From the NCBI GenBank assembly GCA_002415785.1, contig DIAJ01000033.1, positions 1 to 64,000 of the forward strand: DNA of 64,000 nt, read 5' to 3'. The notes beneath the pieces were generated by a model, which ran no database searches, was not told the origin of the DNA, and was given only the letters and a program-made list of their open reading frames with translations. Below are positions 62,329-64,000 of the stretch, piece by piece; positions within the stretch are counted from its first letter, which is position 1, and each line of letters opens with the position of its first letter. Position numbers and translations under genes: made by a program. Source of the DNA: Flavobacteriales bacterium UBA5081 (GTDB taxonomy: Bacteria; Bacteroidota; Bacteroidia; Flavobacteriales_E; Vicingaceae).

Positions 62329-63309
62329 ATGAAAAAAACATTGATCTTAATTTTTTTAATCAAATTCTGTGTGTATGCCTACACACAGAATTTGATTCCT
62401 AATTATAGCTTTGAAGATACGGCTACTAGAGTTACCCCTTTGTTTCTTCCTGAGCATTGGGGTGCTGCTACTAATGAGGGATGGAATTACTTTACACCAC
62501 ATAATAATATGTCCCAGCAACATTTAGATTATAATGTTCCATCAAATTTCCCAGGTTATCAAGTTGCAAAAACTGGTAGTGCTTATGTTGGATTAAATGT
62601 ATATAATCTATGGAATGTACAACGCAATCCCAGACGAGAGTATATGCAAGTGCAATTAAAACGCACATTGGAGTTTGACAGTACTTATTGTTTCCAATTA
62701 TATATGAGTTTTGCAGATTCCATGCATTTTGCATCAAAGAATATGCTGGGTGTATATTTTTCATCTAATGCAGTATCGGGCAATCATACACATCATTTGC
62801 CTTATACCCCTCAATTAATTGTGTCTCCTAATAATTACATTACGAATAAAGTCAATTGGGTAAAGATAGACATGCAGTACAAAGCCATGGGAGGAGAAAA
62901 ATACATTACTATTGGTAATTTTAACGACACCAACTACATTGATACTGCTTTTGTTCCCGGTGGCGGCAATGAGTTTTGGATGGAAGCTAGTTATTATTAT
63001 ATTGATGATGTATGGCTCAGCCATTGCGATAGTTTACCGGATAGTTTAACAAGCATTCAAGAGCACCGCCTAAAACAGGCTTTATCGGTTTATCCCAATC
63101 CTTTTGTCAATGATATAGTTGTAGAAAGTAAAGAATCCCAAAAGTTGGTCTTTATGCTTTACAACAGCTTGGGGCAAGTGGTAGCTTTAGAAGCACAAAA
63201 ACAAGATAAGAAATATAAACTTTCTACTCCACAATTGCCCAAAGGGCTGTATTGGTTAAGGGTTAGTGATGGGAAAAGAGAAGAGGTTTTTAAGTTGATA
63301 AGGGATTAA
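62329..63309 (+). CDS. T9SS surface protein, first paralogue
   Basis: This 326-residue secreted protein has a signal peptide (about 1-19, ending YTQ). One beta-sandwich domain with NLIPNYSFED is of the type found at the N-terminus of Bacteroidota OmpA-family and CBM-like proteins (about 20-240). A T9SS type A domain follows from YPNPFVND. A second copy begins at 63512. The signal-peptide codons contain a perfect 18-bp inverted repeat (62358-62397). It follows the giant gene by 2 nt and is almost certainly in the same transcript. Confidence 0.83.
   Translation: MKKTLILIFLIKFCVYAYTQNLIPNYSFEDTATRVTPLFLPEHWGAATNEGWNYFTPHNNMSQQHLDYNVPSNFPGYQVAKTGSAYVGLNVYNLWNVQRNPRREYMQVQLKRTLEFDSTYCFQLYMSFADSMHFASKNMLGVYFSSNAVSGNHTHHLPYTPQLIVSPNNYITNKVNWVKIDMQYKAMGGEKYITIGNFNDTNYIDTAFVPGGGNEFWMEASYYYIDDVWLSHCDSLPDSLTSIQEHRLKQALSVYPNPFVNDIVVESKESQKLVFMLYNSLGQVVALEAQKQDKKYKLSTPQLPKGLYWLRVSDGKREEVFKLIRD
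62358..62397. repeat. Perfect 18-bp inverted repeat in coding sequence (copy 1)
   Basis: AATCAAATTCTGTGTGTA at 62358-62375 is matched exactly by its reverse complement at 62380-62397, with loop TGCC. It occupies codons about 10-23 of the 326-aa gene, starting 29 nt after the ATG. Neither strand has a T run after the stem (the left side has seven T before it), so it is not a usual terminator. A long mRNA hairpin or DNA cruciform is expected. Confidence 0.9.
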
Positions 63310-63431
63310 TCAAAGCGCAGCTTTGACCATTGGGCGGCCTGACAAAACACGAGGCGGCGCAAGGTATAGCGGAGAAGTTTGTTTTGTCTTGATTCTTTGT
63401 TTCTTTCTCATCAAGGAGAAAGAAAATAGAC
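63310..63431. repeat. GC-shifted intergenic insert between paralogous units
   Basis: The stretch directly after the first paralogue opens with TCAAAGC (63310-63316) and its inverted copy GCTTTGA (63320-63326). It continues with a GC-richer block (about 63334-63378: GGGCGGCCTGAC.., GAGGCGGCGCAAGG) and ends in a purine/pyrimidine-skewed run. It interrupts what was coding sequence of a second giant gene. From memory it resembles a dispersed Bacteroidota intergenic repeat; no search was made. Confidence 0.5.
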
Positions 63432-63509
63432 TAGCAACATGGTGTGTACATTTACCGTCTGTTTAAGAGTAAAGAACAACTCCAAAGTGGAAAAATCGTA
63501 ATTGAATAA
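63432..63509 (+). pseudogene. Last 25 codons of a deleted second giant surface-protein gene
   Basis: From 63435 the sequence encodes QHGVYIYRLFKSKEQ and then LQSGKIVIE before TAA at 63507. This matches the final 25 codons of the 1293-aa gene (62252-62326) in frame and in length. Most base differences are synonymous (for example GGC/GGT, TAT/TAC, AGC/AGT), so it diverged while still part of a working gene and was truncated later. It sits 2 nt before the second small gene, exactly as in the intact unit. Confidence 0.88.
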
Positions 63510-63511
63510 GG

Positions 63512-64000
63512 ATGAAAAAAACATTGATCTTAATTTTTTTAATCAAATTCTGTGTGTATGCCTACACACAGAATTTGATTCCTAATTATAGTTTTGAAGA
63601 TACAACCACTAGAGTAACACCACTTTTTTTGCCTGCAGATTGGGAAGCTGCTACATTAGAAGGTTGGAATTATTATACCCCCCTTCAAAATCAAACTTAT
63701 CCTTATTGGGGTAGTCCAAACAATGTAAACGGTTATCAACAGGCTAAAACAGGTAGTGCTTATGTTGGGATTAATATATATGATTTATGGTCCAATTCTC
63801 GAAGTACATTGAGAGAATATATGCAAGTGCAATTAAAACGACCTTTGGTTTTTGATAGCACCTATTGTTTCCAATTGTATATTAGTTTGGCTGATTCTAT
63901 TCACTTTGCTTCCAAAAATATGTTAGGGGTGTATTTTTCGCAAAATGCTGTATCAGGCAATCATCGAGAGCATTTACCTTATACACCTCAATTGGTTGTT
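63512..64000 (+). CDS. T9SS surface protein, second paralogue (partial, runs off window)
   Basis: This open frame of at least 163 codons begins at ATG 63512 and has no stop before the right edge. It matches the first 165 or so residues of the 326-aa protein: the same signal peptide, NLIPNYSFEDT, GYQxAKTGSAYVG, REYMQVQLKR, FDSTYCFQLY and HFASKNMLGVYFS. The first 80 bases are identical, after which the copies diverge, most strongly around residues 57-75. The sorting domain would lie beyond the window. It carries copy 2 of the perfect inverted repeat. Confidence 0.9.
   Translation, partial: MKKTLILIFLIKFCVYAYTQNLIPNYSFEDTTTRVTPLFLPADWEAATLEGWNYYTPLQNQTYPYWGSPNNVNGYQQAKTGSAYVGINIYDLWSNSRSTLREYMQVQLKRPLVFDSTYCFQLYISLADSIHFASKNMLGVYFSQNAVSGNHREHLPYTPQLVV
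63541..63580. repeat. Perfect 18-bp inverted repeat in coding sequence (copy 2)
   Basis: This is identical to copy 1: arms at 63541-63558 and 63563-63580, loop TGCC at 63559-63562. It occupies the same signal-peptide codons of the second paralogue and lies within the 81-nt identical island (63511-63591 against 62328-62408). Confidence 0.9.

Noticed and set aside
62358..62397. Palindrome as a transcription terminator
   Set aside because: It lies early in a coding sequence and neither strand has a T run after the stem. The seven T precede it on the plus strand.
62358..62397. Palindrome as a dif/Xer site
   Set aside because: Arms of 18 bp with a 4-bp centre do not fit the 11-6-11 layout, and there are two copies within coding sequences.
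1..64000. CRISPR array, insertion sequence or prophage
   Set aside because: No regularly spaced repeats, transposase, integrase or phage structural gene was seen.

Overview
The window is AT-rich chromosomal DNA of a Bacteroidota bacterium, most likely a free-living member of Flavobacteriia or a related class. The evidence is the set of type IX secretion (T9SS) cargo proteins ending in 'YPNP...' type A sorting domains, TonB-dependent receptors with CarboxypepD-like N-terminal domains, a PorV/PorQ-like protein, a Bacteroidota-style YidC and LptD, almost no Shine-Dalgarno sequences, and many copies of the Bacteroidota -7 promoter element TAnnTTTG. Several of those elements decide between alternative start codons, and I used them to correct starts.

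Layout. 1-291: three spaced minus-strand -7 boxes that fire off the left edge. 292-1495: a short-chain dehydrogenase, an Smr-domain protein and a small membrane protein. 1496-2146: a gene-free stretch with palindromic debris and the terminator of the next operon. 2147-9215 (minus): pyrG-yidC, a TonB-dependent receptor and holA. 9241-15752 (plus): an HsdR-N-like nuclease domain protein, two overlapping secreted subtilases and a PPP-type phosphatase. A tRNA-Leu(GAG) follows with a repeat-rich 3' flank. 16258-24278: a conserved Bacteroidota protein, a YciI-like lipoprotein, and a minus-strand envelope/redox operon (amidase, MlaD, two Fe-S proteins) divergent from lptD. 24327-37452: a SRPBCC/GyrI-like protein, a TPR protein with a phospho-acceptor helix but no ATPase domain next to a lone response regulator, an FG-GAP T9SS protein, rsmE and other methyltransferases, DUF4159, and an RhlE-type helicase. 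37461-40797: paaI-paaH, then a BlaI/M56 pair behind two matched operator dyads.

40834-53238 (minus) is the main accessory block: an NHL-like lipoprotein, a PorV-like protein, a TonB receptor, an Ig/Fn3-like lipoprotein, a T9SS protein with OB-fold-like repeats, another surface protein, and a T9SS endonuclease/exonuclease/phosphatase protein. It could be a surface machine for degrading and importing a polymer, possibly DNA, but only the gene neighbourhood supports that. 53352-57455: an FAD dehydrogenase, a phosphohexomutase and mltG.

57737-64000: an XRE regulator with a palindromic operator, then a T9SS surface-protein array. A 1293-aa beta-helix protein is followed by a 326-aa protein and then by a second, diverged copy of the unit, in which the large gene survives only as its last 25 codons and the small gene runs off the window. 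Both small genes contain the same perfect 18-bp inverted repeat with a 4-nt loop inside the signal-peptide codons, in an 81-nt island of complete identity between otherwise diverged paralogues. This is the most unusual signal I found.
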